Below are positions 30,501-44,600 of a stretch of 64,000 bases of DNA, in pieces. This DNA comes from Proteles cristata cristata (taxonomy: Eukaryota > Chordata > Mammalia > Carnivora > Hyaenidae), in assembly GCA_017311185.1 (NCBI GenBank), contig JAESUZ010000761.1, forward strand, positions 496,001 through 560,000. The letters are read 5' to 3'. A model generated the notes under the pieces. That model made no database searches. It worked only from the letters and a program-made list of their open reading frames with translations, and was not told where the DNA came from. Each line of letters opens with the position of its first letter. Positions within the stretch are counted from its first letter, which is position 1. A program made the translations under genes and the position numbers.

Positions 30501-33500
30501 CAATGAGGAGCGTGTAGAAAGTGTAAAGACCTCCCGATCCCCACCCCCCCAACCCCCCTGCCAGCAGCTTGCGCCTGCGTCCTAACAGCACGCTGCCCGC
30601 ACACACACACTTAAGCATCCAAAGAGCGGGATAGGGTCATGCTACACTCGCTGCTCCGAAACGTGCTTTTCCTCCACTACGTGCGAAACATCTATTTCCG
30701 CACCATTCCGTACGCGGCGGCTGCAGGTCCTGAGAGCCACGCTGCGTTCAGGGAGGGCGCTGTTGCGAGGCTGCGGTCTCCGGCCCTAGATGCCACGCAC
30801 CACCGGCCTCGGGCACCGCGGGACCCATGCGTGTGCGCGTGCGTGTGCGCGCTCACAGCAGAGCCGCAGACCTTCGGGCGCGCAGGCTCCACGTGCGCTC
30901 TCACCGTGCGGGCTAACCCGGGATGTGATCGGTCCAACGCCTGCCGGTGCAACTGCTGACCTGATTGTTGTTTGTTTGTTTAGCAATCTCTACGCCCAGT
31001 GTGGGGCTGGAATTCCCAAGCCCGAGACCAAGAGTCGTGCACCCCTCGGGCTGGGCAGGCCGGGCGCCCCGGGACCTGCGGGCTCTACACTGGCTTTCCC
31101 TCGGCACGCGTGCAGCCGACCACTTAGTAGCCGTGGCTCCCACCCTATTCCTTTTCCCGTGAACTGCCTATTCGAACCTCCGCTCAGTCTTCTGTCGCTT
31201 GTCTTTTCCCTGCTGGTCCGTCGTAGCTCTCTGCCGGCCAAGGATTTAATCCTGTGTGTGTTGCTTTGAATTATTATTTTTGCCCAGTGTCAACTGACCT
31301 TTAAATTTGGCTCACGGTTTTTTTTTTTTTTTGGTCCTATTGAGAAACTTTTATGTTTTACGGAGTCAGCTCGGTCAGTCTTTTCCTTGACGGTTTCCCA
31401 TTTTTCCCACTCTAATATTACAAAAGTATTTTTATCCTTCTATAGTTTTGGTTTCTTTTTCTTTTCTTTTTCTTTTTCTTTTTTATCTTTAGACCTTTAC
31501 TTTATAATTGGCATGAGGTAAGGATTAAGTCTTATTACTTTCTGGATGGAAATCTCATTTTCCACATTATTAGTGGTCCCATCCTGATTTGTGCTTTCAT
31601 AGGCCACCTTTCTAGATTATTCTAACTGGGCCAGGGCCTATTCTTCTGCTAGTTTCCGATTTTTTTGAGTTTATTTATTTTGAGAGGGAAAGAGAGTATG
31701 GAAAGGACAGAGAGTGAGGGAGAGAGAGAATCCCAAGCAGTCTCTGTACTGTCAGCACAGAGCCCGAAGTGGGGCTTGAACTCATGAACCGCAAGATCAT
31801 AACCTGAGCCGAAATCAAGAGCCGGAAGCTTAACCAACTGAGCTCCTTAGGCGCCCTCAGTCTCTGATTTTTAATGGTATTCACTTTGTCGTTTTGATAT
31901 GGGCAGAACAAGTCTACCCCATCCCCCAACTATTCTTTTCCAAAACTGTTTTGACAATTCTGGCACACTCTTTTAGATTCAAACTTCAATTCAATTCCCT
32001 TTGGGGCTAGGGGTAGAATTATACTGAATCTTGGGATTATGGGGGAGAAATGGTATCTTTGCAAGACTAAGTCTTCCCATCTGGGGGCATGGAACTTTTC
32101 CCCACTTATGCAGGTCTTACACCCTCTGTTAAGTGTCACAGCTTCTGTTAGGTAAGGTCTCGCACATTTACTACAAAGTGGGTTACATGCACACACATAT
32201 ATTATGAGTTAGGGAACATTCTACCAACCAGGAAACAACCTCTGCAGAAAGTGCAATGGAAAGAGTGTGTAACAGGGTGCCAAAGAGGGGGTGCTCTGGG
32301 CAGGAGGCAGGGCTCCAAAACTTGGCTCTGCTACTATGGAGCTGGCTACCTGTGGTAAACTGCTCAACTGTCTAAACTCTTTTTTTCTCTGGGACGCCTG
32401 GGTGGCTCAGTCGGTTAAGTGGCCAACTTTGGCTCAGGTCATGATCTCCTGGTTTGTTGGTTCGAGCCCTGTGTCGGGCTCTGGGCTGACAGCTCAGAGC
32501 CTGGAGCCTGCTTCGGATCCTGTGTCTCCCTCTCTCTTCCCTTCCTTTGCTCGCACTCTGTGTGTGTGTGTGTCTCTCTCTCAAAACTACACAGACATTA
32601 AAAACAAAAAACAACCAAAAAAAAAAAAAAAAGAGTAATGAATCCATATTCTTAGTCAAACCAATAACAAACCACTCAGCTCAACCTACCAGCAGGTAAT
32701 AAATAAGCACAGTGAATTGCTCTGCTCTCGAGAACCACCATTCCGTTCACTGGTTCACTAGCAGGGGGTTCCAAAGCCTGCTCTTTAACCACTCTTTTGG
32801 CTTTTGTTTTTTAATGTTTTATTAATTTTTGAGAGAGAGGGCACCAGCTGGGGAGGGGCAGAGAGAGAGGGAGACAGAGGATCCGAAGCAGGCTCTGCGC
32901 TGATAGCAGCGAGGCCAACACAGGGCCTGAACTCACGAACCATGAGATCATGACCTGAACTGAAGTCGGACGCTCAACTGACTGAGCCACCTGGGTGTCC
33001 CTTAACCACTCTCTTTACACCAGGTTGATAAAGGTTTTCCATGATCTCAGGGGACAAGGTGTTCTTGAATCCATGCTGCAGCCCAGCACGGTTCCTGAGA
33101 GGCACAGGAAGAAAGGAAGTGAACCAGTCTATGAACCAGTGATGCGCCCACAGCTTGAGCTCGTCCCTGGAGAGTGGGTCAGCAAAGCACGACATAAAGG
33201 TAAACAGCAGGGGCACCCCCTTCACCGCGGAGAGGTTGCATCCAGTAGCCACTCACTGCACCAGTAAGATCAGCAGGCTCTGACAGACCTGGGGAGTGGG
33301 AGGGAAGCAACCCTCACATAAATGAAGGCTCTGGGGCAACAGAATTTAGGGACTGAGGACAGGAACAAAAGTCAGCCTGGAAGCAGAGTCACCAACCTGT
33401 GGTCCTCACTGCTCTTCCATTCCATACAATACACCTGCTGCTGGGACCAATCCAGCTTTAATGAGAGCCGTTGTTTACTGAGCGTGCTCATCACATGCAC

Positions 33501-36500
33501 TAGGAAGGGGCAGAGCGGATGTCCGGATGTCCGGGGTCGGACAACTGGGATTTGAATGTGGCTCTCTCACTGTGTGCCCCTGGGCAAGTGACTTCATCTT
33601 GAAATGGGCTTAGTAATCCTCCCTATAGGTTGTTGTAGGGGTTACATAATATGGACACTGTCTTTATCAAAGTGACGATGGCACACTTTCCAGACGCTAT
33701 TTAATGTAATCATTACAGCAGCTCCACAGAGTAGGTCACAGAGCTAGTAAGTGGCAAAGCCAGACTCTCGATCCAGATCTCTCCATCTACCCTGCACTCA
33801 AGACCCCTGAATGCATAATGTACATAAAATGTTATGACCTAATACGCTACAGGAGAATGCAAGAAAGAGAAATGAGGTGTCGCTTTTTCAGGCCACAGAA
33901 CTAAAAAGCCCAGTCATTCCACTGGGAATGAGCCCAGTGTCTTCTGCAACTCTTCTTGGAAGATGGACCATGGAGAGCAGCCAGGGCAGCTTTTAAAAGA
34001 AGAAAGCTTGCCTATTACTCTCGCCATCCTTCTGCCCCACGCCGGCATCTCCCCGGGAGTGAGGAAGTGCATCGCTGGCCTAACATGAGCCATGGTTGCT
34101 CCAGGCAGAAGTGAGAAAGGGTCAGGTTCAAGATCTATTGTGAAGGCGGGACCCCAGGGATTTGTTGATGGATTAGATGTGGGGTATGAGAGGGAGGAAG
34201 GTGCCGGGATGATTCTCAGGGTTTTGGTCGGAGCAACTGAGCGGCGATGCCGTTTCCAACTAAGGTGGAATTCTGCTCCGGACATGGTAAGCTCAAAGCG
34301 CCGATCAGGTATCTAGGTGGCGATGTCAAGGAGACAGGTGTGGAAATGGGTCTGGAGCTCAGGGAGGGGTATTTCAAGCTGCGGGATGGACGAGGTCAGG
34401 CTGGGAGTGCAGAAGAGCGGCACTGAGTACTGAGCCAGGGCCCTGCAACGCGAGACCCGGGTTCTCACCCAGTCTGCGCAACAGAACCGCTTGGGGAGGG
34501 GAGGAAAATCATGCTGTCCAGGCACCTGCCCAGATCAGATAAAGCAGAAACTCTGGAGGTGGAGCCCAGGAACCAGCATTCTGAAACCGCTCCCCAGGTC
34601 ATTCTAATGCCCAGCCTGGGCTGAGGGGCACTGCTTTAGACTGAGAAGGTAGAGCCAGTGAGGCGGGTAGAAAATCTGGATGGTGTGCGCTCCAGAAGCC
34701 AAGCAAAGAAAGTATCTGAAGGGAGGGACTGATCCGTTCATCAGGGTCATACTCCCAAAAAGGGAAGGAAGCGCTGGGGGAAAAAAGCGAAGGTGACGGG
34801 AGAGAAGGGATGGGGCCGAAAGCCCGAGAGAGAAGTCGTCCAGGAGAGGCCAAGTTTACTTGGAGCCTGCTTCCAGCAAACGAGGTATTTTTAAAATGAC
34901 ATGGATGAGGCAATTAGAGTTTAAAAACTTCATAGTTTCTTGATGCAATTATGGAAAAATTATTAAAATGTTTCAGGTGTGATAGTGAGAAAAGAATCCT
35001 TAGCTTTGAGCAGTGTTTCCTGAAAAATTTATGGATGTCTGGGATCAGCTTCAAAAATTACATGGGGCAGGGCACCTGGGTGGCCCAGTAAGTTAAGTGT
35101 CTGGCTCTTGGCTTTGGCTCAGGTCATGATCTCACTGTTGGTAAGTTCGAGCCCCGCGTGGGGCTTCGCACTGACAGTGCGGAGCCCGCATGGGATTCTC
35201 TCTCTCCGCCCCTCTTCTGCTCATGCGTGCTCTCTCTCAAAATAAATAAAAAGAAACAAACAAAAGTAACAGAGGCGTACGCGGTCACAAAACAGCCCAT
35301 CAGACGGTAAGAGCTGGCCGTGGACTTCACCACACCAAACTGCCTTGTTGTGGTTGGAAGAGAGAGAGGGGGGAGGACAAAGGAGGAAGGGAGCGAGGAG
35401 AGGGGACGGCAATACAGAGAGCTCCTTTGACCGGTTTTGCCAAAGAACTGGAGGTGGAGTAAAGGAGTCAGTCCTTGAACAGGAAAGACAGGATGGCAGC
35501 CACCGCCCCAGGCAAGGGTGGCGCCAACCGGAGCCCAGAGGCGGTGGGCTGGTGCGCTTGAAGACAGCAGAAGGAAACTTAAAAATAAGCGAGGTCAGCT
35601 GAGAACGAAGCGAGGGATTATGATTTAAAGTAATTTTTTTTAAAGCAATGGTCTCCCTAAAGTCTTTTTAAGTCAGCCCGTTCCCAGACCACACCCTGGA
35701 TTCCCTGCTCCTGATTCTGGGGGTGTGCGCAAGCACCAGCACCGGGGAGTGCTGGGCTCAGCCCAGCCACTCTCTGAGAGCCAGGAGGACGGTGCTCCCT
35801 GCGGAGCACCCTGGGAAAACCGGCCATCACGAGCCTGTGCCAGACCCCGTGGCTGCTGGGAAATGTGGGTGGCACACTCCAGCAGGCCAAGAAATGCCTG
35901 ACTCAGGGCATTTTAATTCGGGTTAGTCCCACTCTCTGCTCTGAGCTGCAGCCAGCTCTCTGTCTTCTCTGTCTCTCTCTCTCTTATAGACACACAACCA
36001 AGACAATGTCTAGCTCTGTGGCTGGTACCAAAGAAACGCTTCCAGAATTGGTTCCTAATAGGTTAGCTCAAAGGTAGCAAGGAAAGATTACAAATGGCCG
36101 AAGGAAAATAAGATGGTTCCCGGTGCCCCTCCTTCTCCGTCCCTGGCCAGTCGACACCAAGGAGGCCGAGATGCTGCCCAGCAAACAGATGGGAGGTGTG
36201 GAACCTGCTACCCACTCCCAGGGTGTTCGGGGCGGGGCAGCGGGAGGGCTGTGGGAGGGGCCCCATCCCCTATTTACAGAGCTGGATAAAAATCCCCTGC
36301 CTGAGCAAGGTGGGACAGACACAGGGCTGTGAACAGGTGCCTGTGATCCGCCTGAAGGCTGCGGGGCTCCGGGCTGGACCTGCCCCCTCCCTGCTTAGCA
36401 CACAGAGTGCAGGAGAGTCGGGCTTCCCTGCCGCCCAGGCAACAGCCGCCGCCCTACGGGCTCCATGGAGACCAGGTATATTTAGACCAGGGAATGTTTA

Positions 36501-38587
36501 GAACGGCCTCAGCGGTTCCAGGAGGTGGAAATCCGAAAGCAGGAAGGGTGGGCTGACACCTGACCTCAGCTCATCTCTTTTATAAATGAAGTCCATGATG
36601 GCCCTGCTTATGTGGGCTCAACTCCAACTCAGAGCCCCCCTGAGCTGCAGGGTCACCTGGTCCCCGAGCTTCCCCTCATCTGATGCTGCTGCAGGTGCAC
36701 TTTGGGAGAGGGACGAGTCTGGTGGAAAAGGAGAGGCCACTGCCTGCCTTGCCTTTGGAATTCTGTTTACAGTATGACTACTGGCAGCTCGGACTGGCCA
36801 TGTAGCCCTCAGGGACACTGGCTCTAAGGCAGAGGTCAAGCCATGCGCTACCATTTCTTACCTACCTTTGGTGTTGGGGTGTCTCTAAACCTTGATGCCT
36901 GAACTACCCTGGAGAGGGAACCCACGAGGGTTCAGGGTTCATCCAACAGCAGAGATCCCTGGAGGAGGGGTGGTGTGGTTAGAACTACCCAATGCCCCGC
37001 CCCCACCCCCACCCCCGGGGAGCCCACCAAAACACTGTCCCACCCTCTGGTCTTGCACGAGCATTTTGCATCAGCTGCAGGCACAGACCCATGGATTTGG
37101 AGAGAAGACCAGTACGCATCCTCCATTCCCTCAAAAATAAGCCAGTAAAGCGGCACCTGGGTAGCTCAGCCGGTTAAGCATCTGACATCGGCTCAGGTCA
37201 CGATCTCATGGTTCGTGGGTTTGAGCCCCGCGTTGGGCTCTGTGCTGACAGCGGAGAGCCTGGAGCCTGCTTCGGATTCTGTGTCTCCCTCTCTCTCTGA
37301 CCCTCCTCTGTTCATGCTCTGTCTCTCTCTGTCTCTCAATAATAAACAAACATTAAAAAAAAATAAGCCAGAAAACACAAACAAGGCAGGCAAGCTGGAG
37401 TCTTTTAAGCCTCAGTAAAACTTCTTAAGAATAATAATGCCTGATGGGGCGCCTGGGTGGCTTAGTCGGTTAAGCGTCCGACTTTCGCTTGGGTCATGAT
37501 CTCACGGTTTGTGGGTTCGAGCCCCGCATCGGGCTCTGTGCTGACTGCCGGCTCAGAGCCTGGAGCCTGTTTCAGTCTGTGACTCCCTCTCTCTCTGACC
37601 CTCCCCTGCTCACACTGTCTCTCTCTCTCTCCTAGAAATAAATAAAACATTAAAAAAAATTTTTTTTAAACAAACAAACAAACAAACAAAGAATAATAAT
37701 GCCTGACTCAAGGACTAGAAGGCCAGGGCCGACAGCGTTTCTGTGCAGAATCTCCACTGGAATCTAAGGCAAGGCTGGTCCTGGCCTGGCTGAGGAATTT
37801 TGGAACCTAAGAGCCCAAGAACCTGCAGAAATCACCTGGTCACACAGCGGAGTTTCCTGGGGGCTCCCATGGTCGGGGGGATGGTCAGAGCGGGGCTGTC
37901 AGTGAATCGAAGTTTGACTACTGGACACGCAGAGGGTCAGAAGATCCATCTCCCAGCCAGAACCCTCATTCTGTCCGCAGGGAGATTGGGGCCCAGGGGG
38001 GCAAAGACACTTCCTGCCCCTCCCGGCCAGGTGAGCTCGGACACCCCCCTAGCAGCTGTTCCTGGAGCCCCTTCTGCTTCCATCCCATCTGAGGATAAAG
38101 CGATACTCAGGGGTACCTGCCTTAACCATCCGCAAGTGCTCATCCCGAAGCCCTACTGAGGGGGGTGGGGCGGTAAGGGGCCTGGGGCCACTCCCAGGGC
38201 TCTGCAGAATGGGAGTTAGGGGTCTGGGGACAAGTCAGGAAGGTTCCAGATGCTCCCTCCTAAACATGAGTGTGTGAACAGAGGCTCTGGCCCACCAGGG
38301 GTCGAACACTCCACCAACCCCAGGCAACCGCAAGGCTTATGACTCACTCTCGGGATTTTAAAATCCCTAACCCGAGGGGCGCCTGGGTGGCTTAGTCGGT
38401 TAAGCATCCGACTTTCGCTCAGGTCATGATCTCGCGGTTCGTGGGTTCGAGCCCCGCGTCGGGCTCTGTGCTGACTGCCAGCTCAGAGCCTGGAGCCTGT
38501 TTCAGTCTGTGGCTCCTTCTCTCTCTGACCCTCCCCTGCTCATGCTGTCTCTCTCTCTCTCCTAGAAATAAATAAAACATTTTAAAA

Positions 38588-38619
<32 letters not shown>

Positions 38620-41600
38620 CCCTAACCCGAGATCCCGCCCCACCTTAGCCTGAAATATACTTCATTCCCAGGGACCATCAATTACAATTAGGTTATAGAA
38701 CCAGAGAACCTGGAAATCAGAAATTGCCGCTACATAAGAGACAGAGGTCCTGCAGTTCAGATACGATCGGCACTTCCCAGTGCCCCTGCCCGGGAAGGCC
38801 TTGGGCCCAGGCTGGGTGGCACCCTCGGACTGACTGGCCCCACATGCAGACTTGCCCCGAAGGCTGTGCTGTTTGTTTACCACGAGCCCCCACTGTTTCT
38901 TGAGCAAGATTGAGTGAAATCAATGCTTCTTAACCATTTCTTTGCTACTAAATACACCCAATTATGCCGCTTCCTTTCCCATCGCCCAGATCGCTGCTCA
39001 TTAGCCCCTTTGCTGGAGTTGGTGAGCTCTCTGCTTTACTGACAGCTCATGGGAAAATATGCAGGGGGGGAAAAGTTAAAAAAAAAAAAAGCAGGTACTT
39101 GAATTATCTGTGGATTCCTTTTTTTTTTTTAATTGCTTTCTTTGGGGTGTTGAAGCAGTGATAGCAGAAGGCAGCTGGCCCTGTTAGGCACAGATCTTTT
39201 GGGTAATTTGCTGAAATGTGGTTTCCAAAAGCAGTTAAATGCTTCTCTTTCCTAGAGGAAGAATGTCCCAGCCCCCAGTACTACGCTCGTTCTGCCTCTG
39301 AACACTGTACCGGGCTGGAGTGCTGATGGCGAGCAGGACTGAGGACTCCTTTCAAAGTAGGGGCGGAAATGGAAGGAGTCCCTGCTAAGAGGTCGCTGGG
39401 CAAACACCAGGGACCTAGAAGCCAACCAATGGCCAGAAAGAACATGCAGCACACACTTTCGTCACTGGGATGGAGGCAGGGCCTGGGTTCTCAGTATTCC
39501 ACGGTCAGTGCCGTGCGTGGCACTGGCAGGAAGAAGCGAGTTTCTCAAAGCCTCATTTCAGTTGGTCTCTCGAAGCCAGGGAGCCCTCACTGGTTCTGCA
39601 TTCGCCTCTCACTTCCCCTTTCCTCTGCTGTACCTGCAACGTGACTTCATGAATGTGTCCCTCACTCGACAACCATTTTGTTGCTACAGAAAATGGCACC
39701 AAGTCACGGTCTAGATCAAAATACGAGGTTTTGAGGACACTGCCGGAGGTGGGGGGGTGGGGGGACCGTGCCTCCATCCCATGCAACACAGTCAGAGACG
39801 AGGGGCTGGAAATGTAAGCTCAGGGTTAGGAGAGAGGATAAGAACTCCATGGATGACAAATCCGTGATGGCTATTAAAGGGCAGCCATTGTAATCTGCTG
39901 ACCGACAGTCTTCTAGAATGGCAGCCCCAGGGAGCAGGGACTTGCTGGGCTCTCTTCACTGCCGGTTCACAGTGGCTTGAAGAGTACTCAGCACATCAGC
40001 CACTCAATTATTTGTTCAGTGGACCCGGGCTTTCAAGGAGGACTGGCCCACGAGACGGACGCAAGAGGATAGATTATCTGTTATAATTTCAAGACGGACA
40101 TGATGGGGACGGAGAAGCCCCAGAGAAATGGAAAGAGCGGGGCGCCTGGGTGGCTCAGTGGGTAGAGCGTCCGACTTTGGCTCAGGTCATGATCTCGCAG
40201 TTCATGGGTTCAAGCCCCACGTCAGGCTCTGTACTGACTGCCAGCTCAGAGCCTGGAGCCTGTTTCAGATTCTGTATCTCCCTCTCTCTCTGACCCTCCC
40301 CTGCTCACGCTGTCTCTCTCTCTTTCTCAGAAATAAATAAAACACTAAAAAAAAAAAAAGAAAAGAAATGGAAAGAGCAACAGCCAGAAGCACAGTTCGA
40401 ATCCAGCTCTGCCCTTCATGAGCGTCACACTCCTGGGCAAGTTCCTTCTCTCAACCTCATCTCCCTCAGGGATGAGACAGGGCTCGCAGCCTCTCCTGCA
40501 GGTTTGCTGTGAGCCTGACCGAGGGGATGCGTGTAACCAGCAGGCGCTGAAGGAACACGGAGGAGGGACTCCCCTGTTACTAGCACCTTGCTACCCCCCG
40601 TACCCTTGGCCATTGCGTGCCTGGTAGCCTGTAACACCCAGAACAAAGAACCTAGGGAGAAAGTGTGGCCAGAGGTTGACGACTCACTTAAGCTTGGAGA
40701 TTTCTGTGGCTTTCAAGTCCACGTTAGTCCCTTCCTGTTCTCATGGGTTACCAGGTTTCTCCGAATCGGCGAGTCCCAACCCTTAAGGACAGTTGATCAT
40801 GAAAGAGAGGTGATTCTAGGAAACTAGCACTTCCTTCCTTATGTATTTCTGTAATGCTCGTCAAGCACTCGAACAAAGGGGGAGAAGCTAGATTGTGTGG
40901 CAGGGCCAGCTGCCTCGGGACCCTGCATCATCGCAACGACCAACAGGCCAAGGACCGGAGCTTTCAGACAGGGGACTGAGCTCCAGACAAAGGGGCTCTT
41001 CCAGAAACTGTCCATATGCTCCTGCCTCAAGGGGAAGTTCTAGCACATTCACACCTTAAGCGAGCAGAGCGGCCGTAAGGGGGACAGGGCTGGAAAGGAA
41101 AGTTCACCCAAACCAACCGGCCCTGTTGCCTCATTCAGACCCTCACAGAGGGGGGCCGGAGGCGCGGATGTGGTTGCTCCACACTGCACGGTACCTCCAT
41201 GTCCCCCCCTCAGGCACCTGCTTCGTGGTGTCTCAGCAACCCCCACCCCACCCCGCCCAGGAAAAGAGCCCCGTTGCTTTCCCTGGACCTAAGGGAACCG
41301 CCAGCCTCAATGGCATCACCCTCGTGCCACGGTGGTGAATCCTGACGCTCGAGGTGAACCCCAAAGACTCAAGGGGGGAGATCGACCCCGCCTAGAGCCC
41401 CCCAGCGCCCACCGCTGGCAGCCTTCTTCCTACAGCACTCATGCTCCGAATGTTCCCCCTCATTCCTTCCGCATTCAAACCTGTCTTGACCACTTGTTAG
41501 TTCGCAGGCCAAACTGTCTCGTCAGCTAGAGCAGATCTGCAATTCTGCTGGCAATTTCTCGTCACACGGGGCTCCAGCTGTGGGAGCTCTGAACGGGACC

Positions 41601-44600
41601 CCAGGAATCCCCACTGCTCCAGCCGAACTCCGGAGTGTTGACCGCACCGCAGGGACGACAGCGTCAGGCTGTAGCCTCACCCAGCTGAACAGGGGGCCTG
41701 CGGCCACCAGACGGCCGCCTGGCTTCCCTCCAACCCCAGGTGCAGGTGGGTTTCTGCCCAGCCTCCAGTCATCAGAGAGGTCTGGACAGGCCTCGTGCTA
41801 GAGCCAAGAGCCAAGAGCCATGGAGAAAGAGAGGGCCCGGGGTGTTCTGTGATGGGATAGGGAGACCCACAATGTCACAAGACTTCAGACGGAAACCTAA
41901 TGTGAGAGAAGCATTTTGTATAAGGAAAAACCATACCTTAAAACCAATTTTTTTTAATTAAAAAAAAGGGGGAGGGGCGCCTGGGTGGCTTAGTCGGTTG
42001 AGTGTCCGACTTTCGCTTGGGTCATTATCTCACGGTTCGTGGGTTCGAGCCCCGCGTCGGGCTCTGTGCTGACTGCCAGCTCAGAGCCTGGAGCCTGTTT
42101 CAGTCTGTGACTCCCTCTCTCTCTGACCCTCCCCTGCTCACGCTGTCTCTCTCTCTCTCCTAAAAATAAATAAAACATTAAAAAAAAATTAAAAAAAAAA
42201 AAAAAAAGGGGGGGACTCCTAGGTGGCTCAGTCAGTTGGGCATACGACTTTGGCTCAGGTCATCATCTCACGGTTTGTGAGTTCGACCCCTGCGTCGGGC
42301 TCTGTGCCGACAGCTCAGAGCCTGGAGCCTGTCTTTCGATTCTGTGTCTCCCTCTCTCTCTGCCCCTCCCTCACCCATGCTCTGTCTCTCGGTCTTTCAA
42401 GACTAAGTAACCGTTAAAAAAAAATTTTTTTTTAAGTGTGTGGGGATATTAGTTTATTTAGATCTCTGCCCCAGTGACTCAGGTCATTGGGGGATTTTCA
42501 GAACTCTTCAGATTTTTAAACTCTTAAGAGTTTTTCCATGAAGCCTGAGAGAACAAAACTATTGATTGAAACCCAATGGTCAATATACTTCCCACATGTA
42601 TCTAAATACAAGGACTTCTCTAGAAATCAGCTGCCCTAACTAATATTTAACGCACTGGCACATCTAACCTACCTGAAGGGTGGGGAAAAGCCTTCCACCC
42701 TCACCAGCTTTTCAGCTGCACTGACAGGCTAGGCTGAGTGTGCCGCCGCCCGCTGGGAGACCCTGCTCCAGCTGCCTGGCCAGAAACGCCATCTCACTCC
42801 GGGCCTACACTGGAGGGGCAGCATTCCCTAGAAGGTTACTTTATTAAAGTCCATTTATTCACCCTGTCTAATGAAAGCAGAATTGGGGCTGAAGAGACAG
42901 AGAATGGGGGCCACTTACTGTTTATTTTACATATTTCTGAGCTCTTTGTGTGTTTTAAAAGTTTATTTATTTATTTTGAGAGAGAGAGAGTGAGCACAAG
43001 CAGGGGAAGGGCAGAGAGAGAGAGAATCCCAAGCAGGCTCTGTGCTGTCAGCTCAGAGCTCCACATGGGGCTCGATCCCATGAACCGTGAGACCATGACC
43101 TGAGCTAAAATCCAGAGTTGGACGCTTAACCAACTGAGCCACCCAGGTGCCCCTCTTTTTGTGCTTTTTATTTTATTTTATTTTTAAAAAATTTTTTTAA
43201 TGTTTTATTTTATTTTTTTAAATGTTTTTATTTATTTTTGAGAGAGAGGGATCATGAGTGGGAGAAGGCCAGAGAGAGAGGGAGACATAGAACTGGAAGG
43301 AGGCTCCAGCCTGACACAGGGCTCGAACCCACGAACCATGAGATCATGACCTGAGCTGAAGTCAGATGCTTAACTGACTGAGTCACCCAGGCGCCCCTAT
43401 TTTATCTTTTTTAACATTTATTCATTTTTGAGAGAGAGAGAGAGACAGAGACAGAGCATGAGTGGGGGAGGGGCAGAGAGAGAAGGAGGCACAGAATCTG
43501 AAACAGGCTCCAGGCTCCGAGCTGTCAGCACAGAGCCCAACACGGGGCTCGAACCCACGAACTGCGAGATCATGACTTGAGCTGAAGTCGACCGCTTAAC
43601 CAGCTGAGCCACCCAGGCGCCCCTCTTTTTGTGCTTTTTAAAAACAACTGTTCATTTTCTTAGAATACTGTCCCATACTCTCACCCTAGTCAGTGTCCCT
43701 TACTGGATGCGACATCACCTCCGTAGGTCAGTCTTCTCTGGTCAGCTGCTCTATAGCAAACTCCACTGCCAATTCTCTATCTCACTATCCTGCCTTGTGC
43801 CTTCATACCGCTAATCACAATGCGGAATCATCGCTGAGATGGTTTGTCTAGTGATTCATCAGCTTGCCCCTCTCACTGAAGTATCCACTCCAAGACACCA
43901 GGGATCTTATCTGCCTTGCTCCTTGCTAACCCCTTACCCCGGGGTCTGGGACCGTGGCAGGGACTTCTGGGGGACACCCAGTGAGTATTTTTGAAATACG
44001 TGGACACATGACAGATTTACAAATGTCCGTATTCATCTCGCCGGCCTGGTGTACCAAAAACACAGTTACAACACAGTTACAACAGTGATTAGCTGTAGGC
44101 CCGGGCACACTGATTTCTCTCAAAGCGAGCCCTGGCCTACCCTGAGGAGGGCTGTCTATGGGTGCGCGATGCACATGTGCGAAGCGCGGCCTGCCAAACT
44201 CAGCCCGCTTTGGGAAATAAAGGTTTCCGGAGCTTCTCTCATCCATGGATGATGGCCTGTCCGTGGTTGCTTCTGAGCTACAGGGGCAGCACTGAGTAGC
44301 TGCGACAAAGGCCACGTGGGCTGAAAATACTACCACCTGGCAGTTTACGAAAGAGTCTGACACGCCCCGAAGAAACAGAGGAGTGTGGTCTGAGGCTCCG
44401 GCTGCAAACCCCACGGGCGCACTCTGCGGCGTTCACACGGACACCTGCTCGGGGTGGTGGCAGCTCGTGTTCTACGCGGGCCTTGTCATGAGCCACGCAT
44501 TGTGCTAAGTGACAGAAGCGTATCATCCCCTGTGATTTAACTCTCACGATGACACACTGCTGATGCTCTTGGAGGTGCGGTAATTTGCCAGGGTCAAGGA

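Noticed and set aside
37445..37530. tRNA-like sequences with A/B-box features at the heads of the SINEs
   Set aside because: They are the tRNA-derived 5' parts of CAN-SINEs, followed each time by the CT-rich body and poly-A tail, not tRNA genes.
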